NCBI RefSeq assembly: GCF_900091845.1
Contig: NZ_FMCI01000175.1
Location: forward strand, 1 to 64,000
Direction of reading: 5' to 3'
DNA: 64,000 nucleotides
Source of the DNA: Streptomyces sp. SolWspMP-5a-2
Lineage (GTDB): Bacteria > Actinomycetota > Actinomycetes > Streptomycetales > Streptomycetaceae
Shown here one piece after another: positions 51,428 through 60,349 of this stretch; position 1 is the stretch's first letter; every line of letters starts with the position of its first letter. Both the position numbers and the translations under genes were made by a program. A model generated the notes under the pieces. The model had not been told where the DNA came from. It searched no databases and saw nothing but the letters and a program-made list of their open reading frames with translations.

Positions 51428-54412
51428 ATGACGGCGCCGGGGCGCAGGAGCAGTACCTTCACGCGGCTGCTTCGGCACGGCTTCACCGATCCCTCCGCCG
51501 CCGAACGGCTCCTGGACAGCGCCGAACTGGCCGCCGTCCGCGACGACCCGGTGCTGCTTGAGGCACTCGGTGCCACCGCCGACCCCGATCTCGCCCTGCT
51601 CGGCCTGGTGCGGCTGCTGGAGGCGCAGCCCGGCTCCCTCGCCCGGCGGGAGCTGCTCGACACGGTGATAGCGGCCAAACCGCTGCGCGACCGCCTGCTC
51701 GGCGTCCTCGGGGCCTCCGCCGCGCTCGCCGACCACCTCGCCCGGCACCCCCGCGACTGGGAGGTGCTGGTCACCTACGAGCCCAGCGATCTGCACCCCG
51801 GTGTGCTGGAGTTCGAGCACGGGCTGGCCGAGGCCGCCGATCCCGTCGCGCTGCGCGTCGCCTACCGCCGCTGCCTGCTGTCCATCGCCGCCCGGGACGT
51901 CTGCGGCACCACCGACGTCCCGCAGACCGCCGCCGAACTCGCCGACCTCGCCACCGCCACCCTGCGCGCCGCCCTCGCCCTGGCGTCCGCCGCCGCCCCC
52001 GAGGACGCCGCGCTCTGCCGGCTCGCCGTGATCGCGATGGGCAAGTGCGGCGGCCACGAACTCAACTACGTCTCCGACGTCGACGTCATCTTCGTCGGCG
52101 AGGCGGCCGAGGGCGTCGACGAGGCGAAGGCGGTGCCCGCCGCCACCCGGCTCGCCGCGCACCTGATGCGGATCTGCTCCGAGACCACCGTCGAGGGCTC
52201 CATCTGGCCCGTCGACGCCAACCTCCGCCCCGAGGGCCGCAACGGGCCCCTCGTGCGCACCCTCAGCAGCCATCTCGCCTACTACCAGCGCTGGGCCAAC
52301 ACCTGGGAGTTCCAGGCCCTCCTGAAGGCCCGCCCGGTCGCGGGCGACCCCGACCTCGGCGCCGCCTACGTCGACGCCCTCGCCCCGCTGGTCTGGCAGG
52401 CGGCCGAACGCGAGAACTTCGTCGCCGACGTGCAGAAGATGCGCCGCCGGGTGGTCGAGAACATCCCGGTCGCCGAGATAGACCGCGAGCTGAAGCTCGG
52501 CCCCGGCGGGCTGCGCGACGTCGAATTCGCCGTCCAGATGCTCCAGTTGGTGCACGGCAGGGCCGACGCGACGCTGCGCAGCGGCACCACCCTGGACGCC
52601 CTGCAGGCGCTCGCCGCCGGTGGCTACGTGGGGCGGTCCGACGCCGTCCAGCTCGACGAGGCGTACCGCTTCCTGCGCTCCATGGAGCACCGCATCCAGC
52701 TGTACCGGCTGCGCCGCACCCACCTGGTGCCCGAGGACGAGGCCGACCAGCGGCGCATCGGGCGCTCGTTGGGCCTGCGCGCCGACCCGGTCGCCGAGCT
52801 GAACCGCGAGTGGCGGCGGCACGCGGGCGTGGTGCGCCGGCTGCACGAGAAGCTGTTCTACCGCCCGCTGCTCGACGCCGCCGCCCAACTCGCGCCCGGC
52901 GAAGTGCGGTTGAGTCCGAAGGCGGCCCGCGAACGGCTCGTCGCGCTCGGCTACGTCGATCCGGCCGCCGCGCTGCGGCACCTGGAGGCGCTGGCGTCCG
53001 GCGTGACCCGCAAGGCGGCGATCCAGCGGACCCTGCTGCCGGTGCTGCTCGGCTGGTTCGCGGACTCCGCCGACCCCGACGCCGGACTCCTCAACTTCCG
53101 CAACGTCTCGGACGCGTTGGGCAAGACGCCCTGGTACCTGCGGCTGCTGCGGGACGAGGGCGCCGCGGCCGAGAACCTCGCCCGGGTGCTCTCCGCCGGA
53201 CGCCTCGCCCCCGACCTGCTGATGCGCGCCCCGGAGGCGGTCGCGCTGCTCGGCGGCGACCTCCAGCCGCGCGGGCGGGCCCCGTTGGAGCAGGAGGTGC
53301 TGGCCGCCGCGGGCCGCGCCGAGAACGCCGAGCAGGGCGTCACCGCGGCCCGCGGGGTGCGCCGCCGCGAGCTGTTCCGCACCGCGGCCTTCGACATCGT
53401 CGGCTCCTACGGCACCGAGACCAGGCCCGTCGAGGCGGACCAGGGAGCCCTGGTCGACGTGGTCGGCGCCGCGGTCTCCGACCTGACCGCGGCCACCCTC
53501 GCCGGGACCCTGCGCGCGGTGGTGCGCCGCGGCTGGGGCGACACCCTGCCGACCCGCTTCACCGTCATCGGCATGGGCCGCTTCGGCGGCCACGAACTCG
53601 GCTACGGCTCCGACGCGGACGTGCTCTTCGTGCACGAGCCGCGCGAGGGCGTCCCCGAGCGGGAGGCGTCCGACGCCGCCAACAAGGTCGTCTCCGAGAT
53701 GCGCAGGCTGCTCCAGATCCCCAGCGCCGACCCGCCGCTGCTCATCGACGCGGACCTGCGTCCCGAGGGCAAGTCGGGGCCGCTGGTGCGGACGCTGAAG
53801 TCCTACGAGGCGTACTACCGCCGCTGGTCGCTGGTCTGGGAGTCCCAGGCGCTGCTGCGCGCCGAACCCGTCGCCGGTGACGCGGACCTGGGGCGCCGCT
53901 TCGTCGACCTGATCGCCCCCCTGCGCTACCCGCCGGAGGGCCTCGGCGAGGACGCCGTGCGGGAGATCCGGCGGCTGAAGGCGCGCATGGAGTCGGAGCG
54001 GCTGCCGCGCGGCACCGACCCCAAGCTCCACACCAAGCTGGGCCCCGGCGGCCTGTCGGACGTCGAGTGGACCGTGCAGCTGATCCAGATGCGGCACGGC
54101 TGGTCCGAGCCGGGCCTGCGCACCACCAGGACCCGGGAGGCGCTCGCCGCGGCCCGCGCGGCCGGTCTGCTGTCGACGGAGGACGCCGAGACCCTGGACG
54201 AGGCGTGGGTGCTGGCCACCCGGGTGCGCAACGCGGTGATGCTGGTGCGCGGCAGGGCCGGTGACACCTTCCCGACCGACGGGCGCGAACTCGCGGCGGT
54301 CGGACGGTACTTGGGGTACGGGCCCGGACACGTGGGCGACATGCTGGACGCCTACCGCCGCACCGCCCGCCGGGCCCGCACGGTCGTCGAGGACCTGTTC
54401 TACGGCGCCTGA
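51428..54412 (+). CDS. glnE: Bifunctional glutamine synthetase adenylyltransferase/deadenylase
   Basis: A 994-residue cytoplasmic enzyme that adds and removes AMP on glutamine synthetase I. Two nucleotidyltransferase domains are clear: GMGKCGGHELNYVSDVDVIF near residue 205 and GMGRFGGHELGYGSDADVLF near residue 715, each with the G-G and D-x-D residues; each is followed by a GlnD-PII-uridylyltransferase-like helical domain (LGPGGLRDVEF, LGPGGLSDVEW). Start ATG 51428 (MTAPGRRSST) has gagggagggccggg in front. It lies about 7 kb from the GlnA2-like gene, which has a Tyr in the loop normally modified. Confidence 0.97.
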   Translation: MTAPGRRSSTFTRLLRHGFTDPSAAERLLDSAELAAVRDDPVLLEALGATADPDLALLGLVRLLEAQPGSLARRELLDTVIAAKPLRDRLLGVLGASAALADHLARHPRDWEVLVTYEPSDLHPGVLEFEHGLAEAADPVALRVAYRRCLLSIAARDVCGTTDVPQTAAELADLATATLRAALALASAAAPEDAALCRLAVIAMGKCGGHELNYVSDVDVIFVGEAAEGVDEAKAVPAATRLAAHLMRICSETTVEGSIWPVDANLRPEGRNGPLVRTLSSHLAYYQRWANTWEFQALLKARPVAGDPDLGAAYVDALAPLVWQAAERENFVADVQKMRRRVVENIPVAEIDRELKLGPGGLRDVEFAVQMLQLVHGRADATLRSGTTLDALQALAAGGYVGRSDAVQLDEAYRFLRSMEHRIQLYRLRRTHLVPEDEADQRRIGRSLGLRADPVAELNREWRRHAGVVRRLHEKLFYRPLLDAAAQLAPGEVRLSPKAARERLVALGYVDPAAALRHLEALASGVTRKAAIQRTLLPVLLGWFADSADPDAGLLNFRNVSDALGKTPWYLRLLRDEGAAAENLARVLSAGRLAPDLLMRAPEAVALLGGDLQPRGRAPLEQEVLAAAGRAENAEQGVTAARGVRRRELFRTAAFDIVGSYGTETRPVEADQGALVDVVGAAVSDLTAATLAGTLRAVVRRGWGDTLPTRFTVIGMGRFGGHELGYGSDADVLFVHEPREGVPEREASDAANKVVSEMRRLLQIPSADPPLLIDADLRPEGKSGPLVRTLKSYEAYYRRWSLVWESQALLRAEPVAGDADLGRRFVDLIAPLRYPPEGLGEDAVREIRRLKARMESERLPRGTDPKLHTKLGPGGLSDVEWTVQLIQMRHGWSEPGLRTTRTREALAAARAAGLLSTEDAETLDEAWVLATRVRNAVMLVRGRAGDTFPTDGRELAAVGRYLGYGPGHVGDMLDAYRRTARRARTVVEDLFYGA

Positions 54413-54530
54413 CACCGGGCCCGCGCCCGGCACGCGGCTCCTGGGCCCTGACGCCGTCCGGGACGTCCCTGGTCACGGTGGCGCCTCTGTCGCCGTCCGC
54501 CCCCCCGTCACCGCCAGGGGTGACACCCCG

Positions 54531-54578
54531 GCGACCGCACGTCACCGGGAGGGGTGAGCCGGGATCACGTGCGGTCGC
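54531..54578. terminator. Stem between convergent glnE and PAP2 genes
   Basis: Arms gcgaccgcacgt (54531-54542) and acgtgcggtcgc (54567-54578) are perfect complements, loop 24 nt. The right arm overlaps the PAP2 stop codon. A smaller hairpin ggggtgacacccc lies just before. Together they probably end both transcripts. Confidence 0.6.
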
Positions 54579-55449
54579 GCTCGCGCGCCCCCGCGTCCGT
54601 CGGCTCCCGGTCGCGTGGTGGTGTCCGCTCCACCGTCCGCGGCAGCCGGTACGGCAGGGCGCCGTACCAGAGCCGGGACACCGTGAAGCCGAAGGCGAGA
54701 CAGGCGACGCCGCCCACCGCGTCCAGCCAGAAGTGGTTCGCGGTCGAGACGATGACCAGCAGCGTCAGCGCCGGGTACAGCAGCCCCAGCACCCGCGCCC
54801 ACGGCACGCTCGCCAGGGCGAAGATCGTCAGCCCGCACCACAGGGACCAGCCGATGTGCATGGACGGCATCGCGGCGTACTGGTTCGACATGTGCTTCAG
54901 ATCGCCCGAGGCCATCGAACCCCAGGTCTGGTGGACCGCGACCGTGTCGACGAAGTCACCGCCCCGCATCAGCCGGGGCGGCGCGAGCGGGAACAGGTAG
55001 TAGCCGACCAGGGCCACGCCCGTGGTCGCGAACAGCACGAGCCGGGCCGCCGCGTAGCGGCCCGGATGACTGCGGTAGAGCCAGACCAGCACACCCAGCG
55101 TGATGACGAAGTGCAGTGTCGCGTAGTAGTAGTTCATCCCGACGATCAGCCAGGGCACCGAGTTCACCGCGTGGTTGACGGAATCCTCGACGGCGATCCC
55201 GAGGTCGTGCTCGATCCGCCAGATCCAGTCGGCGTTGCGCAGCGCCTCGGCCCGCTGCTCCGGAACCGCGTTGCGGATCAGGGAGTACGTCCAGTAACTC
55301 ACCGCGATCAGCAGGATCTCGAACCAGAGCCGGGGGCGCCGCGGCGTACGCATCCGGCGCAGCAGATCCCGCCCTCTGCGGCCCGTGGCGGAGTCCGGGA
55401 CGGCCACCGGTTCGCGGTCTTCCAGACTGGTCACGGTCGAGTCACCCAT
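54565..55449 (-). CDS. PAP2-superfamily membrane phosphatase
   Basis: A 294-residue, six-helix membrane protein of the inositolphosphotransferase/PAP2 type. The active-site motifs are AAMPSMHIGWSLW (PSxH) near residue 195 and STANHFWLDAVGG (SRxxxxxHxxxD-like, here His and Asp present) near residue 240. It would dephosphorylate a lipid phosphate or transfer a polar head group at the outer face. Start ATG 55449. It is convergent with glnE and in the same direction as malR, 130 nt away. Confidence 0.9.
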   Translation of the reverse strand: MGDSTVTSLEDREPVAVPDSATGRRGRDLLRRMRTPRRPRLWFEILLIAVSYWTYSLIRNAVPEQRAEALRNADWIWRIEHDLGIAVEDSVNHAVNSVPWLIVGMNYYYATLHFVITLGVLVWLYRSHPGRYAAARLVLFATTGVALVGYYLFPLAPPRLMRGGDFVDTVAVHQTWGSMASGDLKHMSNQYAAMPSMHIGWSLWCGLTIFALASVPWARVLGLLYPALTLLVIVSTANHFWLDAVGGVACLAFGFTVSRLWYGALPYRLPRTVERTPPRDREPTDAGARERDRT

Positions 55450-55580
55450 AGGCGTCAATTCTGCCAGAAACAGCTTCCCCCACCGATCATCCCCTGGTCG
55501 GGTCCGGGTCGCATGTCCTACGCCTGAAGGACCGTTGCGGCCCCCCTTCCGCGCGGTACGGAGGGCCCGTCGTCTCCGTC

Positions 55581-56615
55581 CTAGGGACGATTCCGCTCGC
55601 CGGGGGCCGACGCCGTGGAGCCGCGCACCACCAGTTCCGGCATGAACACGAACTCGCTGTGCGGGGCGGGCGTCCCGCCGATCTCCTCCAGGAGCGTGCG
55701 CACCGCCGCCTGCCCCATCGCGGGCACCGGCTTGCGGACCGTGGTCAGCGGCGGGTCGGTGAAGGCGATCAGCGGCGAGTCGTCGAAACCGACCACCGAG
55801 ACATCCCGGGGGACCTCGTGGCCCCGCTGCCGCGCCGCCCGTATGGCACCCAGTGCCATCATGTCGCTGGCGCACACCACCGCCGTGCAGCCCCGCTCGA
55901 TCAGCGCGGCCGTCGCGGCCTGCCCGCCCTCCAGCGTGTACAGCGAGTGCTGCACCAGCTCCGCCTCGATCTCCTGCGGGTTCAGGCCGAGTTGGTCCTG
56001 CATGGCGCGCACGAACCCGTCGATCTTGCGCTGCACGGGCACGAACCGCTTCGGGCCGAGGGCGAGTCCGATCCGGGTGTGGCCGAGGGAGACCAGGTGC
56101 GTCACCGCGAGCGTCATCGCGGCCCGGTCGTCCGGGGAGATGAAAGGTGCCTGCACCTTCGGCGAGAAGCCGTCCACGAGCACGTACGGCACGCCCTGCG
56201 CCCGCAGCCGCTCGTAGCGCTCCATGTCGGCGGTGGTGTCCGCGTGCAGCCCGGAGACGTAGATGATCCCGGCGACCCCGCGGTCCACCAGCATCTCGGT
56301 CAGCTCGTCCTCGGTGGACCCGCCCGGCGTCTGGGTGGCCAGCACCGGGGTGTAGCCCTGCCGGGTCAGCGCCTGCCCGATGACCTGGGCCAGCGCCGGG
56401 AAGATGGGGTTCTCCAGCTCCGGGGTGATCAGGCCGACCAGGCCCTCGCTGCGCTGGCGCAGCCGTACCGGGCGTTCGTAGCCCAGCACGTCGAGGGCGG
56501 CGAGCACGGACTGGCGGGTGGTGGCGGCGACGCCCGGCTTCCCGTTCAGGACGCGGCTGACGGTCGCTTCGCTCACCCCCGCCTGGGCGGCGATGTCGGC
56601 TAGCCGTGTGGTCAC
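55581..56615 (-). CDS. malR: Maltose operon repressor MalR (LacI/GalR family)
   Basis: A 344-residue repressor. The LacI-type HTH is RLADIAAQAGVSEATVSRVL at residues 4-23 with hinge helix NGKPGVAATTR; the periplasmic-binding-like ligand domain runs from 60 to the end (VGLITPELENPIFPALAQ, VGFDDSPLIAFTDPPL). GTG 56615 is chosen because it puts the HTH at residue 4 and gives the length I recall for S. coelicolor MalR; ATG 56708 would add 31 residues of low-complexity sequence. It is divergent from malE, with operator-like repeats between them, and probably responds to maltose or maltodextrin. Confidence 0.95.
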   Translation of the reverse strand: MTTRLADIAAQAGVSEATVSRVLNGKPGVAATTRQSVLAALDVLGYERPVRLRQRSEGLVGLITPELENPIFPALAQVIGQALTRQGYTPVLATQTPGGSTEDELTEMLVDRGVAGIIYVSGLHADTTADMERYERLRAQGVPYVLVDGFSPKVQAPFISPDDRAAMTLAVTHLVSLGHTRIGLALGPKRFVPVQRKIDGFVRAMQDQLGLNPQEIEAELVQHSLYTLEGGQAATAALIERGCTAVVCASDMMALGAIRAARQRGHEVPRDVSVVGFDDSPLIAFTDPPLTTVRKPVPAMGQAAVRTLLEEIGGTPAPHSEFVFMPELVVRGSTASAPGERNRP

Positions 56616-56731
56616 GGCACCGGACTGTACCGGTCGTCTCTGCCCTTGCACACCAATAGCGCGCCTGGTGCGGCCTGGTGGGCGGCCCGGTCCGGGCTGC
56701 TGGGTCATCGCACTCCCTCGTGAACATGATG

Positions 56732-56754
56732 GCAAGAGCTTGCAGAGTCTTGCA
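56732..56754. promoter_or_regulatory. MalR-operator-like repeat near malR
   Basis: CTTGCA occurs at 56739-56744 and again at 56749-56754, ten bases apart (one DNA turn), and GCAAGAGCTTGC at 56732-56743 is a palindrome overlapping the first copy. CTTGCAG-type repeats are known, from memory, as MalR/Reg1 sites in Streptomyces. Confidence 0.75.
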
Positions 56755-56840
56755 CAACCGGTCCTTCGGCGCTCCACCGCCGTAAACAAGCGTCTCATGG
56801 CGATCGCCGACAGATCACACGCGGATAACTTCCGCATTCC

Positions 56841-56861
56841 CTTGCAATTTTTTTCAGCAAG
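56841..56861. promoter_or_regulatory. MalR-operator-like inverted repeat near malE
   Basis: CTTGC (56841-56845) and GCAAG (56857-56861) are inverted around an A/T-rich 11-nt spacer, about 135 nt before the malE start. Confidence 0.65.
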
Positions 56862-56994
56862 GTCTTTCGCGCCGCTTACCTGGCTGTTACGTTCACGTTC
56901 GCCCGGTCGCCGCAACGGCGCAGTCGGCAAGTAGGCGGGGCGGCGGACGGGGCCGCCCCCGCACCACACGGGCTCACACCCTCAAGGAGAACTC

Positions 56995-58266
56995 ATGCGG
57001 CGTGGCACAGCGGCCACAGCGCTGGTGGCGTCCCTCGCCCTCGCGGCGACGGCCTGCGGCGGGAGCGGAGACAGCGGCGACAAGGCGTCCGGGCCGGTGA
57101 CGATCACCTGGTGGGACACCTCCAACGCCACCAACGAGGCGCCCACCTACAAGGCGCTCGTGAAGGAGTTCGAGGCCGCCCACAAGGACGTCAAGGTCAA
57201 GTACGTCAACGTCCCCTTCGACCAGGCGCAGAACAAGTTCGACACCGCCGCCGGTTCCCAGGGCGCCCCGGACATCCTGCGCTCCGAGGTCGGCTGGACC
57301 CCCGCCTTCGCCAAGAAGGGCTTCTTCCTGCCGCTCGACGGCACCGAGGCCCTCAAGGACCAGGCCCAGTTCCAGTCCAGCCTGATCACGCAGGCCCAGT
57401 ACGAGGGCAAGACCTACGGCGTCCCGCTGGTCACCGACACCCTCGCCCTCGTCTACAACAAGGCCCTCTTCGCGAAGGCCGGTGTCGAGGCGCCCAAGAC
57501 CTGGGACGACCTGCGGAAGGCCGCCGCCACCGTCAAGGAGAAGACCGGCGTCGACGGCTACTGGGGCTCCACCCAGGCCTACTACGCGCAGTCCTTCCTC
57601 TACGGCGAGGGCACCGACACCGTCGACGCCGCCGCCAAGAAGGTCACCGTCGACTCGCCCGCCGCGAAGAAGGCGTACGGCACCTGGCTGAGCCTCTTCG
57701 ACGGCAAGGGCCTGCACAAAGCGGACACCACCGCCGACGCCTACGCCCACATCCAGGACGCGTTCGTCAACGGCAAGGTCGCCGCGATCGTCCAGGGCCC
57801 GTGGGAGATAACGAACTTCTACAAGGGCACCGCCTTCAAGGACAAGGCCAACCTCGGCATCGCCACCGTCCCGGCCGGTTCCACCGGCAAGGCGGGCGCC
57901 CCGACCGGCGGCCACAACCTGTCCGTCTACGCCGGTTCCGACGCCGCCCACCAGAAGGCCGCCCTGAAGTTCGTGAACTTCATGACGTCCGCGTCGTCCC
58001 AGTCGGCCATCGCGCTGAAGAACTCCACGCTGCCGACCCGCGACGACGCCTACACCGCCGAGGTCAAGGCCGACCCGGGCATCGCCGGGTTCCAGGGCGT
58101 CCTGGCCGCCGCGCAGCCGCGCCCGGCCCTGCCCGAGTACAGCTCCCTGTGGGGCCCGCTGGACACCGAGCTGCCCAAGATCGCCGGTGGCAAGGAGTCC
58201 CTGGACAAGGGTCTGGGCAACGCCGAACTCGCCATCGCCAAGCTGGTGCCCGACTTCAGCAAGTGA
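56995..58266 (+). CDS. malE: Maltose/maltodextrin-binding lipoprotein MalE
   Basis: A 423-residue solute-binding lipoprotein. The lipobox is LALAATAC (Cys near 20). The two-lobed type-1 extracellular-binding fold shows ITWWDTSNATNEAPTYK, GAPDILRSEVGW, YGVPLVTDTLALVYNK and VNGKVAAIVQGPWEI. It captures maltose/maltodextrin for MalFG; the MsiK-type ATPase that would power it is not in the window. A strong stem-loop directly after the gene probably makes MalE more abundant than the permeases. Confidence 0.95.
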   Translation: MRRGTAATALVASLALAATACGGSGDSGDKASGPVTITWWDTSNATNEAPTYKALVKEFEAAHKDVKVKYVNVPFDQAQNKFDTAAGSQGAPDILRSEVGWTPAFAKKGFFLPLDGTEALKDQAQFQSSLITQAQYEGKTYGVPLVTDTLALVYNKALFAKAGVEAPKTWDDLRKAAATVKEKTGVDGYWGSTQAYYAQSFLYGEGTDTVDAAAKKVTVDSPAAKKAYGTWLSLFDGKGLHKADTTADAYAHIQDAFVNGKVAAIVQGPWEITNFYKGTAFKDKANLGIATVPAGSTGKAGAPTGGHNLSVYAGSDAAHQKAALKFVNFMTSASSQSAIALKNSTLPTRDDAYTAEVKADPGIAGFQGVLAAAQPRPALPEYSSLWGPLDTELPKIAGGKESLDKGLGNAELAIAKLVPDFSK

Positions 58267-58271
58267 CCGCG

Positions 58272-58313
58272 ACGGCCGCCGGACCTCCCGAGGGGGAGGG
58301 GTCCGGCGGCCGT
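58272..58313 (+). terminator. Stem-loop between malE and malF
   Basis: Perfect 14-nt arms (58272-58285 and 58300-58313); the 14-nt loop can extend the pairing (ctccc with gggag). It lies 6 nt past malE and 46 nt before malF. Probably partial terminator or 3' stabiliser. Confidence 0.85.
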
Positions 58314-58359
58314 GCCCGGCCCACCCCCAGACCCGGACCACCCAGAAGGTTGTCGACCC

Positions 58360-59364
58360 ATGACAGTCGCCATCGACCGCGCGACCGGCAAGCGCCACGG
58401 TGACCGCGCGCCCCGGCCCGGCCTCGGGCATCGCCTCAGGCACGGCTACCGGAAGCACTGGTACGCCTACGCGATGATCACGCCGGTCGCCGTCGTGCTC
58501 GGCGTCCTCGTGCTCTACCCCCTGCTGTACGGCCTCTACCTGACGCTCACCGACGCCAACAGCCTGAACACGGCCCGCACCATCGGCGTCAACCACATCG
58601 ACGCCACCTACAAGTTCATCGGGCTCGACAACTACCAGGACATCCTGTTCGGCGCGACGGCGTACGACCGCTTCTGGTCGCACTTCCTCTGGACGATCGC
58701 CTGGACCGCCGTCTGCGTCGCCCTGCACTACACCATCGGCCTCGGCCTCGCCCTGCTGCTCAACCAGAAGCTGCGCGGACGCACCGCCTACCGGCTGATC
58801 CTGATCCTGCCGTGGGCCGTGCCCACGTTCGTCACCGTCTTCGGCTGGCGCTTCATGCTCGCCGACGGGGGCGTCCTCAACTCGTTCCTGCACGCCCTGC
58901 ACCTGCCCGAGCCCAACTGGCTGGAGGACACCTCCTGGCAGCGGTTCGCCGCCATCATGGTCAACACCTGGTGCGGGGTGCCGTTCATGATGGTCTCGCT
59001 CCTCGGCGGGCTCCAGGCCATCGACGCCTCCCTCTACGAGGCCGCCGAGATGGACGGCGCCGGCCCCTGGCAGCGCTTCAGGCACGTCACCCTGCCCGGT
59101 CTGCGCCCGGTCGCCGCCACCGTCGTCCTGCTCGGCATCATCTGGACGTTCAACCAGTTCGCCGTCATCTTCCTGCTCTTCGGCAACACCGCGCCGGACG
59201 CGCAGATCCTGGTCACCTGGGCCTACTACCTCGGCTTCGGACAGCAGCCGCGCGACTTCGCGCAGTCCGCCGCCTACGGCATCCTGCTGCTGGCCATCCT
59301 GATCGTCTTCACCTCCTTCTACCGCCGCTGGCTGAACCGCAACGACCAGCAGCTCGCGATCTGA
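58360..59364 (+). CDS. malF: Maltose ABC transporter permease MalF
   Basis: A 334-residue permease with six helices after a basic tail. The EAA loop for contact with the ATPase is EAAEMDGAGPWQRFRHVTLP near residue 228. Start ATG 58360 (MTVAIDRATG) with agaaggt in front. Makes a heterodimer with MalG, whose gene follows by 12 nt. Confidence 0.94.
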   Translation: MTVAIDRATGKRHGDRAPRPGLGHRLRHGYRKHWYAYAMITPVAVVLGVLVLYPLLYGLYLTLTDANSLNTARTIGVNHIDATYKFIGLDNYQDILFGATAYDRFWSHFLWTIAWTAVCVALHYTIGLGLALLLNQKLRGRTAYRLILILPWAVPTFVTVFGWRFMLADGGVLNSFLHALHLPEPNWLEDTSWQRFAAIMVNTWCGVPFMMVSLLGGLQAIDASLYEAAEMDGAGPWQRFRHVTLPGLRPVAATVVLLGIIWTFNQFAVIFLLFGNTAPDAQILVTWAYYLGFGQQPRDFAQSAAYGILLLAILIVFTSFYRRWLNRNDQQLAI

Positions 59365-59376
59365 GGCGGGAGCCCC

Positions 59377-60288
59377 ATGAGTACGACCACCGTCGAGACC
59401 CCCGCCGCGGCGACCGCGCCCGGCGCCCCCGGCACCCGGCGGCGCCCGGCCCGCAGGCGCGGCGAGAACACCCCGCTGGGCAGCCTCGTCTCCCACGGCG
59501 TCCTGATCGCCGCCAGCCTGATCGCGCTGTTCCCGATCGCCTGGCTGGTCTTCCTCTCGCTCGGCCCGGACAAGGACGACTACCTCCACCCGGCCGGCAT
59601 CTGGCGGAAGATGACCTTCGCCAACTACGCGTTCGTGCTCCAGCACACCGAGTTCTTCGACTGGCTGAAGAGTTCGCTGATCGTCTCGCTCGGCACCACC
59701 GTCATCGGGGTGCTGATCGCCGCGACCACCGGCTACGCCGTCTCGCGCATGCGCTTCCCCGGCTACCGGAAGTTCATGTGGGTCCTGCTGGTCACCCAGA
59801 TGTTCCCGGTCGCCGTGCTGATGGTGCCGATGTACCAGATCCTCTCCGACCTGCGGCTCGTCGACAGCTACCTCGGCCTGGTCCTGGTCTACTGCACCAC
59901 CGCCGTGCCGTACTGCGCCTGGCTGCTCAAGGGGTACTTCGACACCATCCCGTTCGAGATCGACGAGGCCGGACGCGTCGACGGGCTCTCGCCGTTCGGC
60001 ACCTTCGCCCGGCTGATCCTGCCGCTGGCCCGGCCCGGCCTCGCGGTCGCCGCGTTCTACAGCTTCCTCACCGCCTTCGGCGAGGTCGCCTTCGCCTCGA
60101 CGTTCATGCTGTCCGACACCAAGTACACCTTCGCCGTCGGCCTGCAGACCTTCGTCAGCGAGCACGACGCCCAGCGCAACCTGATGGCGGCCACCGCGGT
60201 GCTGATCGCGATACCCGTCTCCGCGTTCTTCTACCTCGTGCAGAAGAACCTGGTCACCGGCCTCACCGCGGGCGGCACGAAGGGCTGA
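59377..60288 (+). CDS. malG: Maltose ABC transporter permease MalG
   Basis: A 303-residue permease, six helices after a 30-residue Ala/Pro/Arg-rich tail. The EAA motif is EIDEAGRVDGLSPFGTFARL near residue 190, ending in LPLARPG. The ribosome site gcgggag precedes ATG 59377. Its gene is tightly linked to malF and, after 61 nt, aglA. Confidence 0.94.
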   Translation: MSTTTVETPAAATAPGAPGTRRRPARRRGENTPLGSLVSHGVLIAASLIALFPIAWLVFLSLGPDKDDYLHPAGIWRKMTFANYAFVLQHTEFFDWLKSSLIVSLGTTVIGVLIAATTGYAVSRMRFPGYRKFMWVLLVTQMFPVAVLMVPMYQILSDLRLVDSYLGLVLVYCTTAVPYCAWLLKGYFDTIPFEIDEAGRVDGLSPFGTFARLILPLARPGLAVAAFYSFLTAFGEVAFASTFMLSDTKYTFAVGLQTFVSEHDAQRNLMAATAVLIAIPVSAFFYLVQKNLVTGLTAGGTKG

Positions 60289-60349
60289 CCCGCCCGCCGC
60301 CCCACGCCCCACCCCGACGACCGATGACTCCGTCATCTGCAAGGACGAC

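Larger units (their letters stand above)
56616..56994. other. malR-malE divergent control region
   Basis: A 380-bp gene-free region with a visibly A/T-rich centre (56820-56870). It holds the two operator-like sites listed separately and the promoters of both malR and malE. A ribosome site aaggagaactc precedes the malE ATG. Confidence 0.8.

Noticed and set aside
56708-56708. ATG as malR start
   Set aside because: Adds 31 low-complexity residues before the HTH and covers part of the control region; GTG 56615 fits the family length.
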